Positions 31,310 through 43,129 of a DNA stretch of 64,000 nucleotides are shown one piece after another. The DNA lies in NCBI GenBank assembly GCA_009760855.2, contig WPIO01000046.1, positions 3,217,501 through 3,281,500 on the forward strand, read 5' to 3'. The notes below the pieces were generated by a model. That model ran no database searches. It saw nothing but the letters and a program-made list of their open reading frames with translations, and was not told where the DNA came from. The stretch comes from Cristatella mucedo. Lineage: Eukaryota; Bryozoa; Phylactolaemata; Cristatellidae. The position numbers were made by a program, and so were the translations under genes. Numbering within the stretch: position 1 is the first letter of the stretch; the number at the start of each line of letters is the position of its first letter.

Positions 31310-31650
31310 TGCTGCTGATGTAGTGGCCTACCCAGTCACCCCCGATCCGAACCCATTGATCGCTTATGGGACTATATTGACTATATTGGCTGAGCCTTGG
31401 GTGTTCGGCCTGCATCAGTAGCCAGCCCTTTTGGTAAAACGTAAGCTCTTTGAAATGTGCTATAGCAGAAGCGACAATGCAGAGGCTTGCGACCTCTATG
31501 CCTGGGGTGATGATGGAGGTCATTAACAGTCGTGATGGGGTGACGTCAGACTAAACACTTTAACACACCCACAGCCCGTGTTTGTTTTTTGCCCGTGAAT
31601 ACATTTTTTTCAAATGTAGCTTGATACTTTAGTATGCCTGTCATCTTAGT
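31310..31650 (+). repeat. Dispersed repeat C, copy 1
   Basis: Shares with 34865-35215 the blocks gtgttcggcctgcatcagta, gctctttgaaatgtgctat, tgtttgttttttgcccgtga and actttagtatgcctgtcatc (with substitutions). Class unknown; same orientation as copy 2. Confidence 0.7.
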
Positions 31651-31669
31651 AAAGTCGTATTACCAAATT

Positions 31670-31950
31670 AGCACTCTTACGCAACGACAACTACTCTCCT
31701 ACTGCCGACTATAGCACATCCTTTTCAGCGGTCCTGAGCTGCTACTTCCATGCTACTCACTACCTCAACTGCTCTCCTGACTCTGCTATGCTTCCCACTT
31801 AGTCTTTGTTGCGTGAGACGAAGTTTGTTGGCTACCGAATGCGTACCGAAAGCCGCTTAGGCTGTGAGTGCGCTATACAAAACTCTCCTGCGTAACACCC
31901 ACGTGGTCTTTATGACTTTGTGGAGTTACAGAGGGAGATACATTACCTAG
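31670..31950 (+). mobile_element. LINE family A 3' end
   Basis: Begins cttacgcaacgacaactact and runs through the family A C-terminal and 3' untranslated sequence to gagggagatacattacc. It is a 5'-truncated copy 1.4 kb before PPM1K exon 1. Confidence 0.85.
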
Positions 31951-32057
31951 CAGCCACGGCAGCAGCAGCCATACTGCTAAGATTTTTGCAACCAAGTATA
32001 CATAATGTTCGTGCGTCTGTGTATATATAGCAGGGCAGGGTCAGCCACTGCCTCGCC

Positions 32058-32770
32058 ATGGACAGATTCGCCACCCACAGTCACTTCTTGACCACGAGTC
32101 TTGGCCTGTCGTTCCGGGCTTGGCGGTTCATGCACCGAGCGCGCCTGAACGTGCTGCCAGTGGCTGCTGCCAGGAGTCCGGTATACCCTGGGATGGTTAC
32201 CAGCTGCCGCTTATGCCTAACGGAGGCAAGAGACCGCTTGCCACGTGTTGAGCCACTGCCGGCCGATGCTGCATGCAATTACGGCCCGACACAACCTGGT
32301 TCTGGGCCGCCTAATCGGAGCTCTTCCGGCCACCGAGCTCAACTGCATGTCGGCAGGCTGCGCCCTCCCGCTTGCCGGTGGTCTAGCTCTCTAGCCGGAC
32401 CTGGTCATTGACAACGGCACTGATTTAATAATTGTGGATGTAACGGTGCCATTCGACAGCAGCGTGGATGCTCAGATTGTGGCGGCCCGAAACAAGACAT
32501 AAATATGCTGCCATTGCCCAGTCCTTCGTGACCACTGGCTACCGGTCGGCAGTGGTGAGGCCCTTCGTGGTCGGGGCTCTAGGCAGCTGGTGGCTAAACA
32601 ATGAAGCTTGCCTGGCAAAATTCGGCACCCCACGCTGGGAAAGGATGGCTTTAAGGTGGCACTGCGTATCCGATGCCATTACCGGCTCGTAAGCCGTGCG
32701 ATCCCTGTTCCTGGACCGGGAGGTCCGGATAGCACGCTCGAACCCGGCAGAACAGAGCACTGCCGGCTAA
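32058..32770 (+). pseudogene. R2/NeSL-like LINE polyprotein fragment (C-terminal zinc knuckle and endonuclease)
   Basis: The frame starting MDRFATHSHFLTTSLGLSF reads through FRAWRFMHRARLNVLPV and a CxxC (CRLC) knuckle, then shifts frame. It continues with ITARHNLVLGRLI, a stop, then PDLVIDNGTDLIIVDVTVPF, the restriction-like endonuclease core, followed by KYAAIAQSFVTTGY, VVRPFVVGALGSWW and WERMALRWHCVSDAITGS. This order is that of R2-clade LINEs. At least one frameshift and three stops show it is dead. There is no sign of 28S rDNA around it, so it is either a non-rDNA relative or a stray copy. Confidence 0.85.
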
Positions 32771-32809
32771 TGTCTCTATACTAGTTAAACATCTTTTTCT
32801 CGATAATTA

Positions 32810-32811
<2 letters not shown>

Positions 32812-32851
<40 letters not shown>

Positions 32852-32852
32852 G
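32812..32852. repeat. (AC)n/(TA)n compound microsatellite
   Basis: acacacac followed by tatatata, just after the R2-like fragment. Confidence 0.93.
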
Positions 32853-33302
32853 TGTGTACAAGTATATGTCAAGCTGCTATGCAACTCATTCAACGTTACA
32901 GCATTAGCGGCCTGACTTGTTTGCTATCACTTTCACCTGTGAGGCATAAACCAATAGCTGTGGTACTGCGCTTGCCAATTCCAAGAGTCTACTCTTATTT
33001 ACCGGTACGGTGTGTGCATGTGCACGTCCTCTTGTGAACGCACATGCATGCATGCTTGCTTTGGTATACGCGGCTCCATTATGTAACTACCAGCTGCTTG
33101 TAAGCATACTTTTCGTCTAATCGTATTGCGTAAATTCTTAGTGCATTAACTCAGTTTATTTAGCTTCTTCGTGATGCATGCTAATCATAGTCTGTCTACA
33201 TCTGCCACCTGCTTGTGCAGGTTAGCTTTCAAACTCGCCTGTTGTGCAGCTTGGCGGGCAGTTAGCCACAGCACAGCAGCGATCGCTGTCTTTCCAGGCG
33301 GC

Positions 33303-33819
33303 ATGGTGTTGCTGCATCTCTGCCGCCGCAATGTCGCTTGCACAGCCAGAGCGGCTCTGCCCGGTGTGCAGCGCCGCTGCTGGCGTGCACTCACCGGAAG
33401 CTCCAGGCAGCGGCCCGACCGGCAGGCGCTCGACAACCTCGGCTCCTGGAATACGACCGCGCTCAGCATCGACTACGAGAAAAGTGCCGAAGGCGGCCGG
33501 CTCATACCCAAGGTCGACCCGGCCACCGTAGGCGTTTCCTGCAGTGTGAACAAGCGCAAGTACAACGAAGACCGCCACCTGGCGAGAATGCTCGCCGTGC
33601 CGGCAGCCATTGACGAGTCGGTGTTGTGCGCTGCCGTGTTCGACGGCCACGGAGGCGCCCTTGCTGCGGACTTCTGTGCGGCCATGATGGCGCCGTGCAT
33701 AGAAAGTAACCTTCGTCGGGACGATAATATCGAGCGAGTCCTTCGTAGATCGTTCGTCGACGTCAATGCCGCTTTTGCCAACTTTGTCGAGCAGCAGTCG
33801 AAAGCTTCTGAAAGGGGAG
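33303..33819 (+). CDS. PPM1K: PPM1K exon 1: presequence and first metal-binding motifs
   Basis: It runs from the ATG in ggcATGg to the donor gtgaga and leaves one base of a codon. It contains the mitochondrial presequence, LDNLGSWN, the KYNEDR motif and VFDGHGGALAADFCAAMM. A candidate 5'-UTR acceptor (ttgtgcag) lies just upstream at about 33220, so a non-coding leader exon is possible. Confidence 0.88.
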
Positions 33820-35582
33820 GTGAGAGCTTGGATGCGCTTCGGCTGCTCTGCTCTGTGCAGGCACGATTGCCGTGCGGCGATAGGCCGACGCGAGTGCATT
33901 CAGTGTCGATAGCTGTGTGTGTGCGCGCGTGTTTGCGCGTGAGTGCGGGTGTGCGTGTGTGTGCGTGCGTGAGTGTGTGTGTCTAGTTCCAATCTAATGT
34001 GTTCGCAAAGTTCTCCAGTTAAATGCTCGTCGACGCTTAGCCTTTAACTGTGCGCCACACTTTTGTGCACGGATGCTGGTTTGTATGTTACGTCGGCAGT
34101 TGCATCATCATGTGCCCCTATTTGCATCACGTAGTAGCAATGTGTTGCTGAATGCCTTTATCCCGTCTAGTGCCTTTACAGCCTCTACAGCTTCAGGATG
34201 TGTGTTAAGAAAACTAAATATTGGTAGCAGCCATATTTATTTTATGTGCAACCTCAGTCAAGTCTGCCTACTTTCAGCTACATAGCATTGCTACAATTCG
34301 GGCTTGTTTAGACAAGGATACCACATCTAAATTGGTCCGTGTATTTGTGACATCTCGTCTTGACTTCTGTAACTCGCTGCTTGCTGGTCTACCGGCCTGT
34401 GCAATCAGGCGCTTACACCTGGTGCAAAACTCTCAAATCCTTTGGAGACCGTGCATTTTTTGTCTGCTCTCAATGCCTGGAACTCACTCCCGATTTGCGT
34501 CAGAACATCCCCTGACTTGACCACATTTGAAAAGAAGTTAAAACCCACGTATTTAGGACAGCATTTAGTGGGTCCGTGCGATTCGTCCTTCAGGTGCTTA
34601 TGCGTGCTGATACTGTGCATGCTACCACTAACCACATTTGCATGGTGACCCTGTGCATGTCACCCCTAACCATGTTATTCACGTTGTTTATCAAGCATGA
34701 TATTAATCACCATTCAATCGCGGTTCCCTTTGCAGCAAATGTAAAGCACCTAGAAAGAGATAACGGTAAAGGTAACGACCCCCCAAACTCCCGAATATTT
34801 GAGCCTTGAAATCTACTTTTCTCGACTAGCAATGACTTGAGTAAAGTACCCTTCGAGGAATTATTGTTTGGTGCTGGTCTGGTGGCTCAGCCAGCCGTCT
34901 GATTTGAACCCTGTACAACTACTTTTGGGCAATATCGACTGGCAGCAGAGGCCGAGTGTTCGGCCTACACCAGTAGCCAACCTTTTCAGTTAATCTCAAG
35001 CTCTCTGAAATGTCCTATGGCAGAAGAGACAACGCAGAAGCTGACAGCCTCTATTCCTGGACAGGCAGACACGAAGGTCGTACAGAATTGTGGTATGAAG
35101 ACGAAGGCGCCACACTAAAGACATATACAGCACCAGCACGTGTGTTTGTTTTTGGGTTGTCAATACATTTTCCCCAAGCTTTGCATAACTTTAGTATGCC
35201 TTGTGTCATTGAAAGTTCTACTATCACCCAAACGAATTTACAGCTACTGCAGAGGATTTTCTTGCACCTGAGTGTATGACCTGCACATTTGTTTATGTTA
35301 AGTGACTGGCAGATATATGGCAAGATTTTTTAACGTTAGTGGTTGTGTAAAGCACTTTAGGCAGTTGTGAATTAGCTCCATCACCCAGGTCTTGGATTCA
35401 GTTGGATTCAAGTCCTTCTGCAAGAAAACGTTGATTGCACTTCAAGCAGATTATAGCTGCTAAAGATGGCAGTCAGTGCAGCTACTGCTGTCAGCTCGGT
35501 CAGGAGTGGATGAAAAATTGATCTTTGTTTCTTCACCCCTTCAATGTCCCGCCTTTCTCTTCATCTGCCTCTTTCTCTTTCT

Positions 35583-35634
<52 letters not shown>

Positions 35635-35920
35635 TCTCTCACTCCCTCTCACTTTCTCCCTCTCTCTCTCTCCTCTCTCTCCCTCTCACTCCTCTTTTTC
35701 TCCCTTTCTCTCTCTCCCTCTCTCTCCTCTCTCTCTCCTTTCTCTTCTCTCTTCTCTCTCTCTCTTTTCTCTGTCTCTCTTCTCTCTGTCCTCTCTCTCT
35801 CATCTTTCCTCTCTCATCTCTCTTCCGTCAGCATCGACCTCACTCTATCCCTAGCTCTCACTTTCTCTCTCTCTCTCTCTCTCATCTCTCTTCCGTCAGC
35901 ATCGACCTCACTCTATCCCT

Positions 35921-35969
<49 letters not shown>

Positions 35970-38900
35970 TTTACCTCTGTCAATCTGTCTCTGTCTCTCG
36001 CCTACTCTATCCCTCACCGCCTTCCTTCTATCCTCTCTGCTATTGCACTAAACTGGGTACTAAGCAGCTGTACTTCCACCCAATCGTCCCCAGTCGTAGT
36101 AGCAGTCATGTCCTATCTGTTGTGATGTTTCATTCTCCTTCGGATTTACCTGCTGCTAAGTACGAGCTACAGAAGGACCGAGTACCAGATTGTGTGCAGT
36201 CTCTCTGTAGGCTCTACCTCTCTCTCTGTATGCCCGAACCAATGAGAGCTGTGGTGGCAGTGTGGCTGCTGCCGCTGCTGCCGCTGAGGGTTCCACCTCC
36301 TGCGGTCGGCCATTGTTATTTCACTTCGGCTTCGTTCCTGCATGGTTAGACAGCAGCATCCTGTCCTGAGTGTTAATGGCTATGGAGAGCCACCCATAAG
36401 TGCAATGCAGATAATGATTTTCGTCCCTTAAACTTAAGTGGTCTCGGAGCAGCACAGTGGCACTACAGCCGTCGTCTGCTTGCTCGTCGGAGGCGAGCAA
36501 CTGTACACTGCCCACGTCGGCGACAGCCGGGCGTTGCTGTGTCGTCTCGCCAGTGCGTATCCACTCACCCGCGACCACGAACCGGAGCGCCTGGACGAGA
36601 GGCAGCGCGTCGAAGCCGTCGGCGCCATCATTGCAACGAACAGTCTCGGCCGAGCGCTCGTCGAAGGCAAGCTCAGCATGACTCGCAGCCTGGGCGACCT
36701 TCACCTCAAGCGCTACGGTGTCATTGCCGAGCCCGAGGTGTCTCAGATGCGGGTAAGCGGCGGCAGCAGACTCGCCGCGGGAAGGTGCATGCTATCCGGT
36801 ACGCAGTGAGCTAGTGCGATACGCTAGCCGGAGCCATTGAGCACGTGAGTCGAGTGCTGAATGGAAGCCGGTCAAGTATGAGATAGACAGTGTGTTGAAA
36901 GGCTTCAATGTGGAGGTGGCTAGGGGCTGTTATATCGTGTGCCAGCCATTTGCATTGCTTGACCAGATGTTGGGGCAGTGTGAGTGGGCACTGAGAGTGA
37001 CTCACGTGAGCACCACGGGGGGGGGGGGGTCGGCAATGCTGACCTACAACATGGAGCATGCATTTATATGTGCGCGTGCATGAGTTTTAAGTAATCAAGG
37101 CGTAGAAAATACTACGGAAGGTAGTATTTTTTACGAAGAAGCAATATTTGTTGGAAAGTTATTATGTGTGCTTCCGTGGCAACAAACTTATTGCAGCGAA
37201 TGTAAAGTGCTCAGAAAGAGATTAAATTCTCTGAGGGTGCTATACAAATGTATTATTATAAAAAAAATATGTGAAAAATAATTGAAACAAGCATATTGTG
37301 TGGCTTCTTCCAGCAGTTTTGGAAGAGCTTGTTTTGCAGTTTTCGAATGATAGTTTTTTGTAACACCATCAGAACTAGTCAAAGTAAGAATAATTTAACG
37401 TGCCAAATATTTACTTCTGGAAAAGTGCATCTTAGTGACTGTTAAGCAATTATTCAGAAATAGCTTCGAGAATCATCTGACTTGAACCATGAAGAAAGAA
37501 CCCAGCACAAGTAAGAACACATTAATGTAGGTCACACCTTTATTTAACAACCTTAGGGGCCCTGAAGCCCTAACTGTAGAGTAAAACGCCGTCAGCTGCT
37601 CTTTTGGGGCTGGTCATTTTAAACGCCTACGTTGTTAGTTGGCCATGCGAGTCCAGTCCAGTGTGAATCCATGTGGCATGCGACTAGGCCAGATATGCAA
37701 TATACTGATTAGGTTCAATGTTGCATATATGATGTGCGAGTGCTGCTTGATTAGAGCTTATTATCTTAAGCAGCCTTGATCAGTGAGAGTTTTACCGTTC
37801 GGTATCCTGCCATTTGAGTAAGTCGACGAAGCAGAAGCCAAAGCCGGATGACTTGCACCTAAAACTACTCTTGAAATTGAAAGTGCCTATGCACAATTAC
37901 AGCCGTTACACTCGGTTTTTCCTGCTTTTTATTGCGCCTATGATTTCCTAATGCATAGACAGCTATCATTTTACTGAAAACATTTATTTGGGCCCTGGAG
38001 GAAGGTAATCACAGCATCGGCAGCCAGCTTTGCTCTGTCCCAGCAGCCATCATTGCAACCGAAGGAGCTAAAGATTCATGCGAAGAAATTGTTTAATAGC
38101 TTGCTTAGCAAGTAAGATGCTACAGGGCAGAAATATCCGGTGAAATAGTCGGCAGCTGAATGGAAACTCGTGAGTTCAGGCAGACCCTAACGGGCGGCCC
38201 TGGAAGATTCTGCTTGCTAAAGCATTGGCATCTGATCAAGTGATACCCTGAGCCGGTCTTCCGTCTATCCTGTTCTCCTAAACCGATTAATAATAAAGAA
38301 AAGCATCCAAGGAATACTAGATTTGATAAAGCGTACGAGTCCCGCATGCTGAGTATCGCTAAGCAGGAAGTATTCCGTGTTGCTTCGTTGTCGATGAGAA
38401 CAAGCAAAACCTCCATATACGCATGATGCATCAGAGGAGGCTATGTGTTACACCCGGCAAACAGTGGTTGGTTTGACAAGTGCTTAAGTCAATACCCTGC
38501 TCGATCGGGAGCCAGTGAAGGTCGTTGAGATGTGGTGTCATATGGCAGTTGCAACATTACAGACAGATAAGCCTAGCCGCAGAGCTTTGCACCAGCTATA
38601 AGCCTGCTATTGCTGAGCAGGCAGAAAGACCTGCAAGTATTGGGCTATGACAGTCTAGACGGATGTCACAAATTCATGAGCCAGCGTAGATTTGAAATGA
38701 TCGTCTAAGCAGGCCTGAGATTTGGCAGCTGTATGTAACAGAAAGTTGGCATACTTGTCTGAGGAGCTGGTGTGGTCATTCTAGGAGGTGGTTGGTTTGG
38801 ACCAGGATACCGAGATTGACTGCACTCGCTGCAGAGGATATGCTGGCCGAGCCATTTTTTGGTGTTAGGCTTTACAGCTTTTAAGGCAAGGTCAATGGGA

Positions 38901-41900
38901 GAGCTTTTGACTGTATAGGATTTTCAAAGGGAGCTGCCATAATATCGCCTTCAGCAGAGAGAATGCTTGGTTTTGACCACCTACAAATATGCAAACCTAT
39001 AAAAAATGAGGTAGGTTAACCCCAAAAGCAATTTCAAACCTCGAACGCCGGCATCGTCGAGGGATTAGTGATAAAGATCAATTTTCGCAACATCTGTGAA
39101 TGTGCCAGACAACAGAGTCACAGCTCTCTGTGCATGGTACTAGTGCATATGCACTATATGGTGATAGTCCTGTTGCTACAGCAACACAGCTTTGCTTCAT
39201 AAAGCCTAGCTGAGGCTTTTCCCCCACACATTTGGAGTCCTGCTTGCCATTAGTCATCCTTTGTCTGGATGAGTTTCCTGCCACCAAAGGCCTTTATCGT
39301 GCTAAACGATATCTCTTGTGCCAGAGAGCAGCTTTCAGTCACCACACAAAGGCAGTGTGACTCCGAGGTCATAATCACCTGACTCGGATTTAAGCTTGTC
39401 GAGCAGAGCCTCAGACCACCCACACCCCAGGAGCTGATCGTGCACTTTATGCTTAATAAAGTATGAACTCAACGGCTTGTATCGAGTTTTAAAATCCAGT
39501 AGCTGTACGGATTTGGGTCCTAACATGAAAATTGCCATTTTTCAAAATCCATATGTAGTACATTCTTGCAGGTCTAAATAGTTGAAATCCCGAATTTTCT
39601 AGCCCCCGATTTTTCAAACTAAGCAATATCTTTGATCTTGCCGTATCCATAGTAAATCTGTGTGGAAGCTTGATCAGCAATGGTTGATATATCTTTAGAA
39701 AGCGTAATAAAATGTTTCCTTTTTGGGAGTATGCTGACCCAGTGATATAGCATATAATATTTTTGAAAAAGCAAAAAAGAAATACCATTGTATTTTTGCT
39801 AGTTTTGTTTGAAAGCACAGCTGTGTTATGCTTTCTACCGGTTTTCCTGGTGGCAAGGCTTATGAGGTGAGCATCAGATTCTAAACAAGAAGCTCGTCAA
39901 TATGCTGCTGGTCGCGTTGTGAAAGCCAGCGTTTTCCCTCGTGCTATTCCTGGCTGGCAGCAAGCAGCTGTGAATCTCTAGTGTGGCCTGCTTAGCACAG
40001 TTACGGGCTGTGTGCAGGTACCGTTTTTGTTCGCAGTAGAATGTTCACCAATATCCCAATATCGTGCCAAACAGCGTTCGTATGCCTCGTGACTCGTCCA
40101 GAGCTCCGGCTATTTCCTACTTAGGAGTCAACGTTTTCCCCCTCAAAGCAGCTTGCACAGCACACAGACTCGCGTCATGATTTCATCTTGATTTCTTCGT
40201 GATTTCGTCGCTTGTCCCTCTTGGTGTAAGCAAAGCTGGTTTTGTTTCCTTGCTAGCATCTGCAAAGTGCCTGGTAAGAAATTTGGGTCTCTTACGGCAT
40301 TATACAAATGTCATATTATTAGTAGGAATATTGTGATCATTATCATTGTAAATCCTAAGCGGCAGAAATTAAGGCCTCTGCTGCTATAACTGAAGCTGTG
40401 ACATTTTCTTACTTGAGCAAACTTTGACGAGCATCGTTACATCGTTGCACCTCGTTAACCTCGTGGGAGCTCTCTAATAAACAGAAGCGTGACCCGTGTG
40501 TAGAAAGTCCAGCCTCTCATGTTTAGTCTTGACCCACCAATTACTAAGATTTAGTATGTATAAATGCATTTAAATTAAAAAAAAAATTAATTTCTTTTAT
40601 TAAATTTAATAAATAAATTTAGTACCCATAAGTACCGGTGGATTGTTGGAGGCGATTTGACATTGCTGTAAACGTGTATGTAATTGCTTCACTAGTAATA
40701 CTATTATTAATAATTGTGCCTTGGTTTTAGTGCCCCAAGAGAACCAAATCTCTATCTAGGCCATTATCCAACTATCGTGTTGCAGCTTTGCAAGAGATGC
40801 TGTAACTAAGGGTTGATGAAGTGCACGGTGCCGTGCGAAGCCGAGCACAAGCACGAAAGAGGACACTCGTCGTGGCCACGTGGTTTATCTGCTTAGTGTC
40901 ATGCTCCGAAGCTTGCACAGGTTAGAACCCAAAATACACAAGAACAAAAAAATGTTGGTCGCAACAAAGTGCTGCTACTACATAGCGTCGGTAATGGTAA
41001 TCACGCCCCCAGATCGCATGCTGCAGATAATTTTTTCGTCTTGGACACGCCTGGCTGTTGGTTCTCACGCCTTGGAGCGAGCCTGCTGCTTGCCGATGGA
41101 AGGAATGGTAGGGCGCGGCTCCCAATGCTCTGACTTCCGTTAGAGAACGAGGAGTGCAATCCTGCATCGCCGGCGGCTGGCAAGTGGTCAAGAGGACGTG
41201 CGGCTTCCCTGGTTCATTAGCTGCCAAGTCGTGTTAGGTCAGCCGTGCACTGACTACCGAGTCACTCGATTTAATCGCTAACCAAGGCGCCTGCTTCGGT
41301 CATACGTCTAAGGTCAGGCTTGCATTTCTTTCTGATTAGAAAGGTGGAGCTTTGATCGGCCGGCTTTTACCTTCCTTTTTACCCTACCGTATTATCTTCG
41401 GGACCTGTACCTGCCATACCAACTACCATCTCGGAACGACAGTGTTGTGAGTGCCCTGTTGGCACTGATACTTGGTGCTTGACAAATGTTCTGTCCTTGA
41501 TCGTCGATTCCTTGATTTGCAATACATCGACAACCCGGGACAGAAGTCATTGTTGCTTCTTCCATTCGCATTTACTTGTCTGCAGTCGGTGACGTTAGCC
41601 TTTTTCATTGCGAGATGCCTGTCCATTAATCTACCGGTGCTGGTAAAATTTTTGGATTGAAAGAAGAACCTAGCTAGCAGCTACATTAAGGATTGACTGT
41701 AGTGGCACTGAACATTCATTGCAAGGGTGGCCAATAAATGTATGGTATACATGTATGCCTCATTGTTTGCATTGTTTGCATTTGCATTGAGGGGATGCTA
41801 GGGTGAGTGAAAGCACTGTTGGTAGCACAGTAGCAGCCTAGATTCCCAATAATCGGCTGCTCAACAGCTTCTTGGTGGCTCCAGTTCGAGCCCAGAGTAG

Positions 41901-43129
41901 CTATGTAGGCAGCCGACAGCCATTGCCATTTCAAGTCTTGAAGGTCAGCTTGTATGTGTTAGATCAGCAAGTATGTCATACGGACAGTGCGATTTCGAAG
42001 ATAGGCGCATGTCAGGCAACAGACCGTGGGGCCATTTGAGCCGTAGGTGTGCACTGGTTGCTTAACTGGATGCACACACCAACTGCTCTCCGTTGCTTGA
42101 GATAAGTGCTTTTGCTTTCGTGAAATGCTCTAGTATTGGGAGGTGTAATCTTCAATGGTCCCCATATGCCTTGGCATAATATTACTACCTTGCAGAGGAT
42201 TCCCAGGGCCTTGGCAGCCTGCCAAGTTTGTTGAAACACGAGCCTAGGCCTAGGGGTTCCTTATTAATCACGTGTCTCGACAGTGACTGTTTAGCCTACG
42301 GTGAGAGCTTCGTTGGAGCCTGGGCAACTTTGCCATTACGACTTGGCTTTCTTCAGAGCAGCAACGCTGTCCTGCTGCAGATTGTTTCGGCCTACTTGTA
42401 GCATGCTCAGTATTAAGTGGTTGCTGCGTGCATTAATCGAGTGCCTCTCATTCTGTGTGCTTCGTTGCTTCTCAAGTGCTTAAGCACTTATGCCGAGCTC
42501 TGGTTAGCACTGTCAACAGTGGCTTCTCAGGCTTCACTGCCGGCAGTCGTGTAGATCAGTCGTGTCGATTTCTCACTCGGCAACTGCCAATAAACAGGTC
42601 GGCTGCGATCGATTATGCCTCCATCATCATACTATTAACTTCCTGCTGCTGCTATTGTCGACACTGCTGAATTAGCCGACCAAAAGTTTGGTTGATGTGG
42701 TTTAAAGCGCTACAAGTCTCATTGGAACGTGTCGTTCCATATTGGTTCGTTTTGCCAGTTACTTTATTTGTTACTATGCCAACTGTTTGTTACTATGCCA
42801 ACTGCTGCATTTTCCAGGTGAAGCACCATAAGGATGCATTTATAATGCTGGTCACCGACGGCGTGACTTTCTCCATATCCAACCAGGAGATGATCGACGC
42901 AGTGCTATCTGTGTCCGTTGAGCACACCAAAGCACGCTCCTGTGGCAGAGCCCAGCATGCTGCCGAAGCAGTGACTCAGCGTGCCATCACACTGGGATCC
43001 AGCGATAACTGCACCGCGATGGTTGTACCGCTGGGTATGTGGGGTCGGCGTCAAGCAAGCAGTACCATTGACATGGACATGCCTTTCGAATTTGGACGGA
43101 TGCTCTCGGGAAAGTTTAACGACTCTTGA
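33303..43129 (+). CDS. PPM1K: PPM1K-type mitochondrial PP2C Ser/Thr phosphatase (three exons, complete)
   Basis: Exons 33303-33819, 36439-36752 and 42818-43129 join to 1143 nt, 380 aa. The chosen ATG opens a mitochondrial-type presequence (MVLLHLCRRNVACTARAALP, arginine-rich, no acidic residues). An upstream in-frame ATG at 33171 is less likely. PP2C motifs appear in order: KYNEDR (Asp 90), VFDGHGG (Asp 114), SGTTAVV, HVGDSRALLC, MTRSLGD (Asp 259), VIAEPE, LVTDGV (Asp 291) and SSDNCTAMVVP (Asp 340). These aspartates coordinate the Mn/Mg ions. PPM1K dephosphorylates branched-chain alpha-ketoacid dehydrogenase in the mitochondrial matrix and so activates branched-chain amino-acid breakdown. PPM1K-like traits are the LDNLGSWNT stretch before the catalytic domain and the FEFGRML tail. 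Length is close to vertebrate PPM1K (372 aa). Confidence 0.9.
34215..34800 (+). mobile_element. LINE family B 3' fragment in PPM1K intron 1
   Basis: Contains QVCLLS/SAYFQLHSIATIRACL, VFVTSRLDFCNSLLAGLPAC, an internal deletion, then LNAWNSLPICVRTSPDLTTF and the tail aaatgtaaagcacctagaaa. It is in the sense orientation with respect to PPM1K. Confidence 0.82.
34865..35215 (+). repeat. Dispersed repeat C, copy 2
   Basis: Matches 31310-31650 over about 340 bp (gtgttcggcctacaccagta, ctctctgaaatgtcctatgg, ttagtatgccttgtgtcatt). It lies in PPM1K intron 1, whereas copy 1 lies upstream of exon 1. Confidence 0.7.
35584..36000. repeat. (CT)n tract with internal duplicated segment
   Basis: Long pyrimidine tract. 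The non-repetitive stretch ctcttccgtcagcatcgacc with its flanks occurs twice (about 35819 and 35887), showing that the tract has been duplicated with its interruption. It lies in PPM1K intron 1. Confidence 0.93.
36439..36752 (+). CDS. PPM1K: PPM1K exon 2: central PP2C domain
   Basis: Acceptor acttaag, donor gtaagc. Two leading bases complete valine with the base left by exon 1, and the exon ends in phase 0. It encodes SEQHSGTTAVVCLL, LYTAHVGDSRALLC, LTRDHEPERLDERQRVE, NSLGRALVEGKLSMTRSLGD and GVIAEPEVSQMR. The polypyrimidine tract before the acceptor is weak, but phase and homology fix the boundary. Confidence 0.9.
37190..37260 (+). mobile_element. LINE family B tail-only fragment
   Basis: gtaaagtgctcagaaagaga followed by ctctgagggtgctatacaaa and attattata: the L2-type 3' tail without a coding part. 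Confidence 0.7.
38480..39090 (-). mobile_element. LINE family B fragment in PPM1K intron 2
   Basis: Matches 24240-24900: the run gggagccagtgaaggtcgtt (minus-strand coding for LHWLP) and the following blocks gcagttgcaac and gcctagccgcagagc. It is degraded and has no open frame. Confidence 0.7.
40245..40325 (+). mobile_element. LINE/SINE tail fragment
   Basis: gcaaagtgcctggtaagaaa ... ggcattatacaaatgtcata: family B type tail only. Confidence 0.55.
40690..40785 (-). mobile_element. LINE/SINE tail fragment
   Basis: attattaataattgtgcctt followed by gtgccccaagagaaccaaat: reverse complement of the shared 3' tail. Confidence 0.6.
42818..43129 (+). CDS. PPM1K: PPM1K exon 3: C-terminal PP2C motifs and stop
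   Basis: It begins after acceptor gcattttccag in phase 0 and ends with TGA at 43127-43129. It encodes VKHHKDAFIMLVTDGVTFSI, SNQEMIDAVLSV, AAEAVTQRAITL, SSDNCTAMVVPLGMWGR and a tail ending GKFNDS. The preceding intron is about 6.1 kb and filled with repeats. Confidence 0.92.
   Translation: MKHHKDAFIMLVTDGVTFSISNQEMIDAVLSVSVEHTKARSCGRAQHAAEAVTQRAITLGSSDNCTAMVVPLGMWGRRQASSTIDMDMPFEFGRMLSGKFNDS

Larger units (their letters stand above)
39091..42817. other. Large part of PPM1K intron 2
   Basis: Besides two LINE/SINE tail fragments (40245 and 40690) and an AT-rich patch near 40560-40625, no exon or known repeat is recognised. Confidence 0.5.

Noticed and set aside
32058-32411. Independent host gene starting MDRFATHSHF
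   Set aside because: The frame and its shifted continuation match the C-terminal part of an R2-like LINE protein.
33222-33899. 225-codon minus-strand frame opposite PPM1K exon 1
   Set aside because: Shadow of a real GC-rich coding exon on the + strand.
35476-36125. Ser-Leu-Pro-rich frames of 109-193 codons
   Set aside because: Pure consequence of the pyrimidine tract in PPM1K intron 1.
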